NCBI GenBank assembly: GCA_023954095.1
Contig: JAMLIQ010000027.1
Span: 1-33,773, forward strand
From: Burkholderiaceae bacterium
GTDB lineage: Bacteria; Pseudomonadota; Gammaproteobacteria; Burkholderiales; Burkholderiaceae_C
Direction: 5' to 3'
Length of the DNA stretch: 33,773 bases
Under the pieces are notes generated by a model. The model had not been told where the DNA came from. It ran no database searches and worked only from the letters and a program-made list of their open reading frames with translations. Positions 1-6,851 of this stretch are shown one piece after another. How positions within the stretch are numbered: the first letter of the stretch is position 1; the number at the start of each line of letters is the position of its first letter. The translations under genes were made by a program, and so were the position numbers.

Positions 1-471
1 GACGGCGGCACCGTCACCGCAGGCAACGCCTCGGGCATCAACGACGGCGCCAGCGCCGTGGTGCTGGTGGCCGGTGACCGCCTGCAGGCCCTGAACGTGA
101 AGCCCCTGGCCCGCCTGGTGGGCTACGCGCACGCGGGCGTGGACCCAGCCTACATGGGCATCGGCCCCGTGCCCGCCACGCAGAAGGTGCTGGCACGCAC
201 CGGCCTGAAGGTGCAGGACATGGACGTGATCGAGGCCAACGAGGCCTTCGCCGCCCAGGCCTGCGCCGTGGTGCAGGAGCTGGGGCTGGACCCGGCCAAG
301 GTCAACCCCAACGGCTCGGGCATTTCGCTCGGCCACCCCGTGGGCGCCACGGGCGCCATCATCACCACCAAGGCCATCGCCGAACTGCACCGCACCGGCG
401 GGCGCTACGCGCTGGTCACCATGTGCATCGGCGGCGGCCAGGGCATTGCCGCGATCTACGAACGGGTGTAA
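1..471 (+). CDS. Acetyl-CoA acetyltransferase (thiolase), C-terminal part
   Basis: This is the last 156 codons of a thiolase; the frame is already open at base 1, so the N-terminus and nucleophilic cysteine lie outside the window. Thiolases condense two acetyl-CoA to acetoacetyl-CoA or cleave 3-ketoacyl-CoA. Visible family marks are [12 protein letters not shown] near the start of the fragment, the NEAFAAQ segment, the catalytic histidine in GHPVGATGA, and the C-terminal catalytic cysteine in CIGGGQG. The next gene on the same strand is an acyl-CoA dehydrogenase 97 bp downstream, consistent with a role in fatty acid or related acyl-CoA degradation. A biosynthetic (phaA-like) role cannot be excluded because the substrate-determining part is missing. 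The family call is firm; the substrate is not. Confidence 0.95.
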   Translation, partial: DGGTVTAGNASGINDGASAVVLVAGDRLQALNVKPLARLVGYAHAGVDPAYMGIGPVPATQKVLARTGLKVQDMDVIEANEAFAAQACAVVQELGLDPAKVNPNGSGISLGHPVGATGAIITTKAIAELHRTGGRYALVTMCIGGGQGIAAIYERV

Positions 472-481
472 ACCCCCTTCT

Positions 482-560
482 GCTGGAGGCCGGAAACTTT
501 AGGCATTTTTGGCCTCCAGCGCTGATGCTGCAAGCGCAAGCAGCTATTTTCAATATAGCA
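482..560 (+). repeat. Dispersed intergenic repeat, copy A
   Basis: This copy reads GGCCTCCAGCGCT followed by AAGCGCAAGCAGCTATTTT in plus orientation (511-550). Its left end forms a perfect 10-bp inverted repeat, GCTGGAGGCC at 482-491 with GGCCTCCAGC at 511-520, enclosing a 19-nt T-rich loop. It lies between the thiolase and acyl-CoA dehydrogenase genes and is related to eight other intergenic copies in this window. Confidence 0.75.
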
Positions 561-568
561 ACAAAGCC

Positions 569-1735
569 ATGCTGACCAACCACTTCCTCCCTGCCGACGA
601 ACGCGCCGAACTACAGCTGTTCACCGACGCGCTCGAGCGCTTCTGCGACACCGAGATCGAGCCCCACTACCGCGACTGGGAAAAGGCCGGCCAGGTGCCG
701 CGCGGGCTGTTCACCCGCATGGGCGCGCAAGGCTACCTCTGCGCCGACGTGCCCGAACAGTACGGCAGCAGCGGCGCCAGCGTGCACTTCTCGTTCGCCG
801 TGATCGAGGTGCTCTCGCGCCGGGGCTACGGCGGTTTCGTGGGCGGTCTGCAGGTGCACAACGACATCATCCCGCCCTACCTGCTGCACTGCGGCACCGA
901 GGCCCAGCGCCAGCATTGGCTGCCGCGCATGGCCAGCGGCGAGGCGATTGCCGCCATCGGCATGACCGAGCCCGGCGCGGGCAGCGACCTCAAGGCCATC
1001 CGCACCACGGCGCGCAAGGACGGCGACCACTACGTCATCAACGGCAGCAAGATCTTCATCAGCAACGGCCAGAACTGCGACCTGCTGGTGCTGGCCGCCA
1101 AGACCGACCCGGCGGCAGGCGCCAAGGGCGTAAGCCTGTTCCTGGTGGACACCACCACACCCGGCTTTGCGCGCGGCAAGAACCTGGAAAAGATCGGCCA
1201 GCACGCGGGCGACACCTCCGAGCTGTTCTTCACCGACATGCGCGTGCCGCTCGACGCCCTGCTGGGCGGCGTGGAAGGCCAGGGCTTTGCGCAGATGATG
1301 CGCGAGCTGCCGCGCGAGCGCCTCATCATCGGCGTGCAGGCCGTCGCCGGAGCCCAGGGCGCCCTCGACGCCACCGTGGCCTACGTGCAGGAACGCCAGG
1401 CCTTCGGCCAGGCCATCGGGCAGTTCCAGAACACCCGCTTCACCCTGGCCCGCCAGGCCACCGACATTGCCGCATCGCGGGCCTTCCTCAACGCCTGCAT
1501 CGCCGCCTACCAGCACGGCGAACTCACGCCCGAGGCGGTCTCGGCCCTCAAGCTGCACACCACCGAACTCATGGGCCGCGTGGCCGACGCCTGTCTGCAA
1601 CTGTTCGGCGGCTACGGCTACATGGCCGAGTACCCCATCGCCCGCTTCTGGACCGACGCGCGCGTGCTGCGCATCTACGGCGGCACCTCCGAAATCATGC
1701 AGGAACTGGTGGCGCGGTCGCTGCTGGGGCGGTAA
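569..1735 (+). CDS. Acyl-CoA dehydrogenase
   Basis: This is a 388-residue FAD-dependent acyl-CoA dehydrogenase that would introduce the alpha-beta double bond into an acyl-CoA and pass electrons to ETF. The three-domain family layout is visible: an N-terminal helical region, the FAD-binding AIGMTEPGAGSDLKAI segment in the middle, and a C-terminal helical domain ending in RIYGGTSEIMQELVAR. The glutamate of GGTSEIM is at the position of the catalytic base of many family members. The frame can be extended upstream to a TTG at 509, but those 20 codons lie inside the dispersed intergenic repeat, so the ATG at 569 was preferred. The preceding thiolase fragment suggests a shared degradation pathway. 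The actual acyl chain (short, medium, branched or aromatic) cannot be read from the sequence. Confidence 0.93.
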   Translation: MLTNHFLPADERAELQLFTDALERFCDTEIEPHYRDWEKAGQVPRGLFTRMGAQGYLCADVPEQYGSSGASVHFSFAVIEVLSRRGYGGFVGGLQVHNDIIPPYLLHCGTEAQRQHWLPRMASGEAIAAIGMTEPGAGSDLKAIRTTARKDGDHYVINGSKIFISNGQNCDLLVLAAKTDPAAGAKGVSLFLVDTTTPGFARGKNLEKIGQHAGDTSELFFTDMRVPLDALLGGVEGQGFAQMMRELPRERLIIGVQAVAGAQGALDATVAYVQERQAFGQAIGQFQNTRFTLARQATDIAASRAFLNACIAAYQHGELTPEAVSALKLHTTELMGRVADACLQLFGGYGYMAEYPIARFWTDARVLRIYGGTSEIMQELVARSLLGR

Positions 1736-1816
1736 AAATAGGGTCTATCGGCGTGAACACAGAGACTGCAGAAAGCAAATAGTAGATAATTAACTGTACA
1801 AAAAATCAGTAAATTC

Positions 1817-2776
1817 ATGAACTCTCTTGAACTGTGTGCTGGCGCGGGTGGGCAAGCCCTCGGGCTGGAACGCGCGGGCTTTGAGCATCGCATGCTGGTC
1901 GAAATCGACCCCCATGCCTGCGCTACGCTGAGGCATAACCGTCCGCATTGGCAGGTTCAGGAAGGTGACCTGGCTGCCTTTGATGCCCGGACATTCAAAG
2001 GGGTAGAGCTGGTAGCCGGCGGTGTTCCCTGCCCCCCCTTTTCCAAGGCAGGCAAACAGCTGGGTTCAAACGATGAGCGCGACCTGTTCCCCCAAGCCAT
2101 CCGCGTGGTGGACGAAACCCGTCCGCAAGCCGTCATGCTGGAAAACGTCCGCGGTCTGATGGATGCGGTGTTTGTCGATTACCGCAACAAGATCGCACGC
2201 CAGCTGCAGGCATTGGGCTACTGGACCGATTGGCATTTGTTCAACGCCGCCGATTTTGGCGTGTGCCAACTCCGTCCCAGGGTGGTTTTTGTGGCCTTGC
2301 GCAAAGACATTGCCGAACACTTCCGCTGGCCTACACCGAGCATGACGCTACCACCCACTGTCGGTGATTTGCTGGCCGATCTGATGGCTGAGCGGGGCTG
2401 GAAAGGTGTGGATGCCTGGAAAAAGCGCGCTGACGACATTGCACCCACCCTTGTCGGAGGCAGTAAAAAACATGGTGGTCCCGACCTCGGCCCCACCCGA
2501 GCCCGTCTGGCATGGTCCACACTGGGCGTGGACGGCAGAGGTTTGGCCAACGAGGCTCCCGATCCTGATTTTGTTGGCATGCCGCGACTGACGGTGCGCA
2601 TGTGCGCCCGCATCCAGGGCTTTCCAGACGACTGGCAGTTTGTCGGCAAGAAGACGCCCATGTACCGTCAGGTGGGCAACGCCTTCCCTCCCCCGGTCGC
2701 CCATGCAGTCAGCCAGCGCATCGCCCTGGCCATTGAAGCTGCTGCAGCCCAGCGCATGCAACGGAGAGTTGCGTGA
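1817..2776 (+). CDS. DNA (cytosine-5) methyltransferase of a type II R-M system
   Basis: This 319-residue protein has the ordered C5-methyltransferase motifs. Motif I is LCAGAGGQALG (residues 6-16), and motif IV is PCPPFS with the catalytic cysteine at 72. Motif VI is ENVRGL (109-114), motif VIII is QLRPRVVF (about 151), and motif X is YRQVGNAFPPPVA near the C-terminus. It would methylate C5 of cytosine at a short target; the specificity lies in the variable region between motifs VIII and X (about 165-275) and is unknown. The stop codon overlaps the GTG start of the HNH nuclease gene, so the two are almost certainly co-translated. The gene and its upstream 80 bp are visibly AT-richer than the flanking genes and use less biased codons, as expected for an acquired cassette. 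An orphan Dcm-like role is less likely given the partner. Confidence 0.93.
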   Translation: MNSLELCAGAGGQALGLERAGFEHRMLVEIDPHACATLRHNRPHWQVQEGDLAAFDARTFKGVELVAGGVPCPPFSKAGKQLGSNDERDLFPQAIRVVDETRPQAVMLENVRGLMDAVFVDYRNKIARQLQALGYWTDWHLFNAADFGVCQLRPRVVFVALRKDIAEHFRWPTPSMTLPPTVGDLLADLMAERGWKGVDAWKKRADDIAPTLVGGSKKHGGPDLGPTRARLAWSTLGVDGRGLANEAPDPDFVGMPRLTVRMCARIQGFPDDWQFVGKKTPMYRQVGNAFPPPVAHAVSQRIALAIEAAAAQRMQRRVA

Positions 2777-3351
2777 TTCAAAGCGCAAAAACCTCTCAAA
2801 GTGCCCGCACCAAACTGCGGCAGTTCTTTCTGGACCATGTAGGCGAGGTCCTGGAAGCCGAACAGCTGCGCCAGGTCGCCGGAGGCATCAGCGAATGGGC
2901 CCGGCGCATCCGTGAACTGCGCACCGAAGAGGGCTACCTGATCCTCACCCACAACGACCGCTCCGAACTCAAGCCCGGCCAATACCTGCTCGAAAGTCCC
3001 AAGCCCCAACCCGCCTTTGCGCGGGAAATATCCAAGGAAACACGGGCCTACGTTCTCGATCGCAACGGTTTCACCTGCCAAATGTGTGGCGCTGTGGCAG
3101 GCGAGCCCCACCCGTACGACGCCAGCCGGAAAACGCGGCTGCACATCGGCCATATCATCGACAAAAGCCTGGGCGGCAGTGACGAACCCTCCAACTTGCG
3201 CGCCATTTGCTCGGTCTGCAATGAAGGCGCATCCAACGTCACGCTCACTCGGCCAGATCTGCAGAAACTCCTCGTCCAGGTACGCCGGGCTACCACGGCA
3301 GACCAACTGAAGGTATTGGAATGGCTGCGCCAGAAATTTAGAAATGCCTGA
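2773..3351 (+). CDS. HNH endonuclease, probable restriction enzyme partner
   Basis: This is a 192-residue HNH-family nuclease. The first 80 residues are helical without an obvious motif and may bind DNA. The nuclease core spans about 90-155: a zinc-binding CQMC (102-105), the IGHIID segment with histidine 127, asparagine 141 in SNLRAIC, and a second CSVC (146-149) followed by asparagine 150, giving an HNN-type ββα-metal centre. The start is GTG at 2773, inside the methyltransferase stop (GTGA overlap), so translation is coupled. Adjacency to a C5 methyltransferase suggests the restriction half of a type II R-M system; this is inference from context, since HNH proteins also serve as homing or repair nucleases. 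Recognition sequence and cut position cannot be deduced. Confidence 0.88.
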   Translation: MIQSAKTSQSARTKLRQFFLDHVGEVLEAEQLRQVAGGISEWARRIRELRTEEGYLILTHNDRSELKPGQYLLESPKPQPAFAREISKETRAYVLDRNGFTCQMCGAVAGEPHPYDASRKTRLHIGHIIDKSLGGSDEPSNLRAICSVCNEGASNVTLTRPDLQKLLVQVRRATTADQLKVLEWLRQKFRNA

Positions 3352-3439
3352 CGCAAGCCTGCAAAGAGTCCTGCGCCGACAACCGCATTTCATGATGGTT
3401 CCTCAGATGCGCACCTATGGCCGAAAAGAAGAACCCGTC

Positions 3440-3526
3440 ATGTTCTGGATGAACTTCGTCACCTACGTGGTGATTGTTGTGCGGACGACGGCCTTTGGCC
3501 TGAGGGCGATTTCCGGCCGTTCCTGA
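3440..3526 (+). CDS. Possible 28-residue membrane peptide
   Basis: A short frame begins MFWMNFVTYVVIVVRT and ends exactly before the hairpin at 3530. It has one hydrophobic stretch long enough to enter a membrane. The upstream AAGAAG is a weak ribosome site. A longer version of the same frame opens at 3344, overlapping the HNH gene end. I do not recognise it, and chance cannot be ruled out. Confidence 0.2.
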   Translation: MFWMNFVTYVVIVVRTTAFGLRAISGRS

Positions 3527-3552
3527 AAAAAACCTGCCAAGGCAGGTTTCTC
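3526..3552. terminator. Bidirectional intrinsic terminator between HNH region and rdgC
   Basis: A perfect inverted repeat AAACCTGCC / GGCAGGTTT with a two-base centre occupies 3530-3549, with an A-run on the left and TTTC on the right. It therefore resembles a Rho-independent terminator on both strands. It sits between the rightward R-M genes and the leftward rdgC, where one would be needed. Confidence 0.65.
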
Positions 3553-3565
3553 CAGGCCAGCCGGT

Positions 3566-4564
3566 TCAAAACGGCGCCGAATCCGGGTCGGTGTCCACAG
3601 GCGCGGTGGCCGGGCCTGTGACGGTGGATGTGGGAGGGGAACCCGCCACCGCCGCAGCGGCCGTGGCCATACCGCTGTCGGCCTCGCCGCCCAGCGCCTC
3701 GATCAGGTCGGGCAGCAGTTTCGACAGTTCGCCCGTGGCAATCGCCACGTCGGTGTCAAAACCGCCATCGTCGGCCTTGCTGCCTTCGAACACGGTGTCG
3801 AGGAAGGCAATCTTCTTGAGCTGCAGTCCCTCGGTCAGCATGAAGGACACACGGTCGTCCCAGGTCAGCGCCAGCTTGGTGGGCAGCTTGCCTGCGGCAA
3901 TGTGCGCCTGCACTTCCTCGATGTCGAGCGGGTGGCGGGCATAGCGCACCACGGCTTTTTCCTCGTCCGCGCTTTTCAGTTCACATTCGCGGTCCACGGT
4001 AAAGCCCACCGGCGGCTCCTGCGCCGCAAGCCAGTGCGACATCGCCGCCTGCGGCGAGGTCTGCGTGTTCAGCAGCGCCACGGCAAACCCGGGCGGCAGC
4101 AGTTCGACCAGGCTGCTGACCACCTCGTCGGCACGCGCCTGGCTGGAGGTGTCGAGCACCAGGGTGCGCGCCGCGCAGTCGATCCACACCCACATCGAAC
4201 CCTGCTTGGTGAAGGCCATGGGCAGCAGATCAAGCTTGGCCTCTTCCTTGAGTTCCTTGCTTTCCTTCTTGCCGGGCTTGCGGCCGGTTTCCTGCTCGAT
4301 GCGCTCGGCTTTTTCCTGCACCTTGCGCGCCAGCACCGAGCCGGGCAAGACCTTGGCCTCGACCATGAAGCGCAGCACCCACTGTCCGCCCACCGATTCG
4401 ACCAGCGGGCCATGCTGTTCGCCCCGCGGCGGCACAAACCCGGCCGAACGCTCCTGCGTGGCGCCACATTCCATGAAAACAGCCTTGCCCAAGGCTTCTT
4501 CCACCTGCTCCAGCCCCACCTGCCATTGCGGCCCGATGCGGTACACGATCATGTTCTTGAACAA
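3566..4564 (-). CDS. rdgC: Recombination-associated protein RdgC
   Basis: This 332-residue protein matches the RdgC family from its first residues (MFKNMIVYRIG) through GFVPPRG, LLPMAF, VWIDC and LALTWDDRVSFML. RdgC is a ring-shaped nucleoid DNA-binding protein that modulates RecA filament formation; it is DNA-associated in the cytoplasm. The start is TTG (complement of 4562-4564), chosen because homologues begin MFKN and an AAAGGGTG ribosome site lies about seven bases upstream; the first ATG would remove the conserved MFKN. The last 40 residues are a low-complexity Ala/Thr/Pro tail that makes the protein slightly longer than the usual 300 or so. It is transcribed toward the R-M pair and is probably monocistronic. 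Confidence 0.95.
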   Translation of the reverse strand: MFKNMIVYRIGPQWQVGLEQVEEALGKAVFMECGATQERSAGFVPPRGEQHGPLVESVGGQWVLRFMVEAKVLPGSVLARKVQEKAERIEQETGRKPGKKESKELKEEAKLDLLPMAFTKQGSMWVWIDCAARTLVLDTSSQARADEVVSSLVELLPPGFAVALLNTQTSPQAAMSHWLAAQEPPVGFTVDRECELKSADEEKAVVRYARHPLDIEEVQAHIAAGKLPTKLALTWDDRVSFMLTEGLQLKKIAFLDTVFEGSKADDGGFDTDVAIATGELSKLLPDLIEALGGEADSGMATAAAAVAGSPPTSTVTGPATAPVDTDPDSAPF

Positions 4565-4660
4565 CGGACACCCTTTACTTCATCAGAAAAACGCTCACGG
4601 GCCGCCATTGTCGGCCCTGCCAGGGTGCCGCACGCGTGTTGCAGGCACCAAAAAATACAA

Positions 4661-4707
4661 AATTGATAGCTGCCTGCGCAATATACAAAAGCGCTGGAGG
4701 CCATTTT
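4661..4707 (-). repeat. Dispersed intergenic repeat, copy B
   Basis: Read on the minus strand this copy gives AATGGCCTCCAGCGCTTTTG followed by GCGCAGGCAGCTATCAATTT, closely matching copy A at 511-550. It occupies the middle of the 293-bp rdgC to spy-like gap. I saw no other strong signal in that gap beyond the AAAGGA ribosome site before 4858. Confidence 0.75.
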
Positions 4708-4857
4708 CATCCAAAAAACAGCAACACCACGAAGGCTGGCACTGACACAACTTTACACAGCATCACGCCGCCTGCATGGCGGCGTTACATGGGCCGAACA
4801 TAGTCGAACCCAAGCCTGCACATCCGTACGGGCACATCACCCTGAAAGGAATTTTCC

Positions 4858-5370
4858 ATGGCACACCTCTCCCGCCGTCTGGCCGCCGCCGCCTTCATCA
4901 CTGCCCTGGCCTTGCCTGCCCTGGCCCAGAACACGGCCCCCGTGGCAGCTGGCGAAAACAACGCCACCACCACCAGCGCCGCCCCCCAGCGCCAGGGACG
5001 CGACCCGGCCCGCATGCAGGAGCGCATGCAAAAAAGGATGGACAAACGCATGGACCAGCTCAAGGCCCAGCTGAAACTGGCCCCCGCGCAGGAAAGCGCA
5101 TGGACCACCTTCACCCAGGCCATGCAGCCCCGGATGCAACCCCTGCGCAACCAGCGCGAGGAAATGGCCGCGCTGACCACGCCCGAGCGCATCGACCGCA
5201 TGCGCGCCCTGCGCAGCGAGCGCATGGCCGAGGCCGACCGCCGGGGCGAAGCCGCCAAGGCCTTCTATGCCACGCTCACCCCCGAGCAGCAAAAGACCTT
5301 TGACGCACACACGCTGCGCCAGCACCGCAAGGACGGCCACCGCGGCGGCCACCGCCATGGCATGCGCTGA
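4858..5370 (+). CDS. Periplasmic LTXXQ-motif (Spy/CpxP-like) protein
   Basis: This 170-residue exported protein has a signal peptide with a basic start, a hydrophobic core and an ALA cleavage site after residue 23. The mature part is rich in Met, Arg, Gln and Glu and mostly helical. It carries LTTPERIDRM (106-115) and the diagnostic LTPEQ (140-144), the repeat pair of the Spy/CpxP superfamily, whose members are envelope-stress chaperones or stress sensors. The last 17 residues are His/Arg/Gly-rich (HRGGHRHG), which may bind metal; this is inference. A good AAAGGA ribosome site precedes the ATG. No CpxAR or metal-sensor genes are adjacent, so its regulation is unknown. Confidence 0.85.
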   Translation: MAHLSRRLAAAAFITALALPALAQNTAPVAAGENNATTTSAAPQRQGRDPARMQERMQKRMDKRMDQLKAQLKLAPAQESAWTTFTQAMQPRMQPLRNQREEMAALTTPERIDRMRALRSERMAEADRRGEAAKAFYATLTPEQQKTFDAHTLRQHRKDGHRGGHRHGMR

Positions 5371-5469
5371 TCCGCCCGACCAAGAGCCCCCGGAGGAACG
5401 AGGAGCAAAAGCACTGGCAAAGTTACACTGGCACACATCTTTGCTGCCTTTGTCTGTGGACGCAACGCC

Positions 5470-6033
5470 ATGCCTCTTGCCCCCGTTCTGCAACGCGCTT
5501 TCACCGTCCTGTCCCTTGCCTTGACGGCTTTGGCCCCGCAGGCCCAGACACTTCCGCAGGAAACGCGCAGCCTGTACCTGCAGGCGGGGGCCGACCCGCA
5601 GGACACCCGCGCCTGGACCGTGGGCCTGACCTTGCCTTGGGCAGGCTGGCAGCGCTCATGGTGGGGCGGCACCTGGCGGGGCCATTGGGACCTCTACGCC
5701 AGCCAGTGGGCCTCGGACGGCGCTACAGGCCGCGTGCACAGCACGGTCCTTGGCATCAGCCCTGCGCTGCGCCTGCGGCCAGACCAGGGACACAGCCCCT
5801 GGTTCTTCGAGGGCGGCATCGGCGCCAGCCACGCCAGCCCGCGCTTTGTCACACGCTACAAGGAAATGAGCACCCGGTTCAACTTTGTGTCGCACCTGGC
5901 CATCGGTTTCAACCACGGTGCCGCGCAGCAGCATGAATGGCAATTGCGCATCCAGCACAGTTCCAACGGCGGCATCAAAAAACCCAACCCCGGGCAAAAC
6001 TACCTGCAGCTGCGTTACGCACGCCATTTCTGA
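5470..6033 (+). CDS. PagL-like lipid A 3-O-deacylase (acyloxyacyl hydrolase family)
   Basis: This is a 187-residue outer-membrane beta-barrel protein with an N-terminal signal peptide (cleavage near AQA, residue 26). It has alternating hydrophobic strands and ends in aromatic ARHF, typical of barrel proteins. The PagL signature is IQHSSNGGIKKPNPGQN near the C-terminus, with histidine 163 and serine 165 matching the His-x-Ser catalytic pair known from Pseudomonas PagL. Such enzymes remove the 3-linked acyl chain of lipid A. The acidic residue expected 14 positions after the histidine appears to be Asn177 (Gln176 beside it), so the triad may be altered. It follows the Spy-like gene by 99 bp on the same strand and is closed by a strong terminator. 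Confidence 0.85.
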   Translation: MPLAPVLQRAFTVLSLALTALAPQAQTLPQETRSLYLQAGADPQDTRAWTVGLTLPWAGWQRSWWGGTWRGHWDLYASQWASDGATGRVHSTVLGISPALRLRPDQGHSPWFFEGGIGASHASPRFVTRYKEMSTRFNFVSHLAIGFNHGAAQQHEWQLRIQHSSNGGIKKPNPGQNYLQLRYARHF

Positions 6034-6039
6034 TGCCTG

Positions 6040-6070
6040 CGCCGCCGCAGCGCTGCGGCGGCGTTTTTCT
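6040..6070 (+). terminator. Intrinsic terminator after the pagL-like gene
   Basis: A perfect 24-nt palindrome (6040-6063, each arm CGCCGCCGCAGC or its complement) is followed directly by TTTTTCTT. It begins seven bases after the pagL-like stop codon and separates that transcript from the DnaA-box region. Confidence 0.88.
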
Positions 6071-6299
6071 TCCAGGGCTCCGCCCTCCCCCATCGTTTTG
6101 CCACTACCCGCCAGGGCCGGCCCCGCTGCGCCCGGCAGTCCTGTGGATAAGTCTGTGTGGATTGCCGGCACAAGAGGCCACTTGTCCACAGCGACAGCCC
6201 ACCGGAGGAAGTTGTTCATGGCCGCCCGCACCGGCAACAGGCCCCGGCCCACAGACTTTGAAGCGCTGCAAACCACTGTCACACCACAGAAAAAACCGC

Positions 6300-6350
6300 T
6301 TGTCCACAAAAAACGGCCGACTCTACTACTACTGCTATTGAGATATAGAG
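6300..6350 (+). promoter_or_regulatory. Origin module 1: DnaA box, DnaA-trios, AT-rich tract
   Basis: TTGTCCACA at 6300-6308 is followed by a short GC-containing spacer, then CTACTACTACTGCTATTG from about 6322, then AGATATAGAG. Read 3' to 5' on the lower strand the triplets are GAT, GAT, GAT, GAC, GAT, AAC, close to the published DnaA-trio consensus 3'-[G/A]AT-5'. The order box, spacer, trios, AT tract matches the unwinding side of known origins. Confidence 0.68.
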
Positions 6351-6609
6351 ACCTAAGAGAACAACATCCCCCGCCGTTTTCGAACGGCAGAGTGCTGGCG
6401 GCCCGCAGCAGGGCCCGGCTGGGTAATGCTGCACGCCGTGTGGCCCTTGCCGGTGTGGCGCCAAGCCCCTTTCTACGCCCTGGAGGACCCTCAAAATGGT
6501 TTTGGAGTGGGTGGACAGCCCACGCGCTGCAACCCCCCGGGAAACAGCCGGCAGTTGCGCAGGGCGAGTTCCTGAAAAAGGGAGCTTGCGCAGCGCCCAA
6601 GGACAACCC
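6351..6609. other. Spacer between the two origin-like modules
   Basis: This 259-bp stretch has no convincing gene. The only clear structure is a hairpin at 6373-6388 with GCCGTT and AACGGC arms and a TTCG loop. It separates the two DnaA modules and shows no good DnaA box of its own apart from a GGGGATAA-like edge at about 6611. Confidence 0.4.
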
Positions 6610-6756
6610 GGGGGATAAATCCGGCATAACAGGACACTTGTCCACAGACGGTGGGGAACACCGGCCTTTATCCCCGTTGGCGGCGCAGACCGCAGCAGCG
6701 CTTGCCCACAGCATGCAGGGTGGTGCAAGTGCCGGCCAGCACAGCAGAAAACCGCC

Positions 6757-6808
6757 TTGTCCACAGAACAGCGGTTCGCTTACTACTACTACTATGGATA
6801 TATAAAGA
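6757..6808 (+). promoter_or_regulatory. Origin module 2: DnaA box, DnaA-trios, AT-rich tract
   Basis: TTGTCCACA at 6757-6765 is followed by a 15-bp spacer, then TTACTACTACTACTATGG from 6780, then ATATATAAAG. The lower strand 3' to 5' reads AAT, GAT, GAT, GAT, GAT, ACC, an even better DnaA-trio run than module 1. The tract ends about 45 bp before the stop codon of the leftward GGDEF/EAL gene. Confidence 0.7.
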
Positions 6809-6851
6809 AAGAGGGAAAGACAGGCAGTTCCATCGCCCCGCCCTTGCCATA

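Larger units (their letters stand above)
6142..6808. other. Origin-like / DnaA-binding locus: two box-trio modules
   Basis: This intergenic stretch holds at least five strong DnaA-box-like 9-mers. TTATCCACA, the perfect consensus, is on the minus strand at 6142-6150. TTGTCCACA is on the plus strand at 6182-6190, 6300-6308, 6638-6646 and 6757-6765. Weaker sites are TTGCCCACA at 6702-6710, TTATCCCCG at 6668-6676 and TGTGGATTG at 6156-6164. Two of the TTGTCCACA boxes are each followed, after about 15 bp, by tandem CTACTACT triplets and then an AT-rich tract. This is the known arrangement of a bacterial basal unwinding system (box, GC-rich spacer, DnaA-trios). It lies between converging genes and no dnaA, parAB or repA gene is in the window. 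It could be the chromosomal oriC, a relocated or secondary origin, or a DnaA-titrating/reactivating site comparable to datA or DARS. Plus-strand coding across it looks spurious. Confidence 0.72.

Noticed and set aside
482-520. The 10-bp stem after the thiolase as an intrinsic terminator
   Set aside because: The loop is 19 nt and no T-run follows the stem; it is better explained as part of the repeat family.
509-568. TTG at 509 as the acyl-CoA dehydrogenase start
   Set aside because: The 20 added codons are encoded by the dispersed repeat and do not look like protein sequence; the ATG at 569 fits the family start.
6142-6808. Plasmid or chromid replication origin
   Set aside because: No repA, parA, parB or other replication initiator is in the window, and the surrounding genes include core chromosomal ones (leuA, aroG, dinG, rdgC). 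DnaA-dependent function is the simpler reading.
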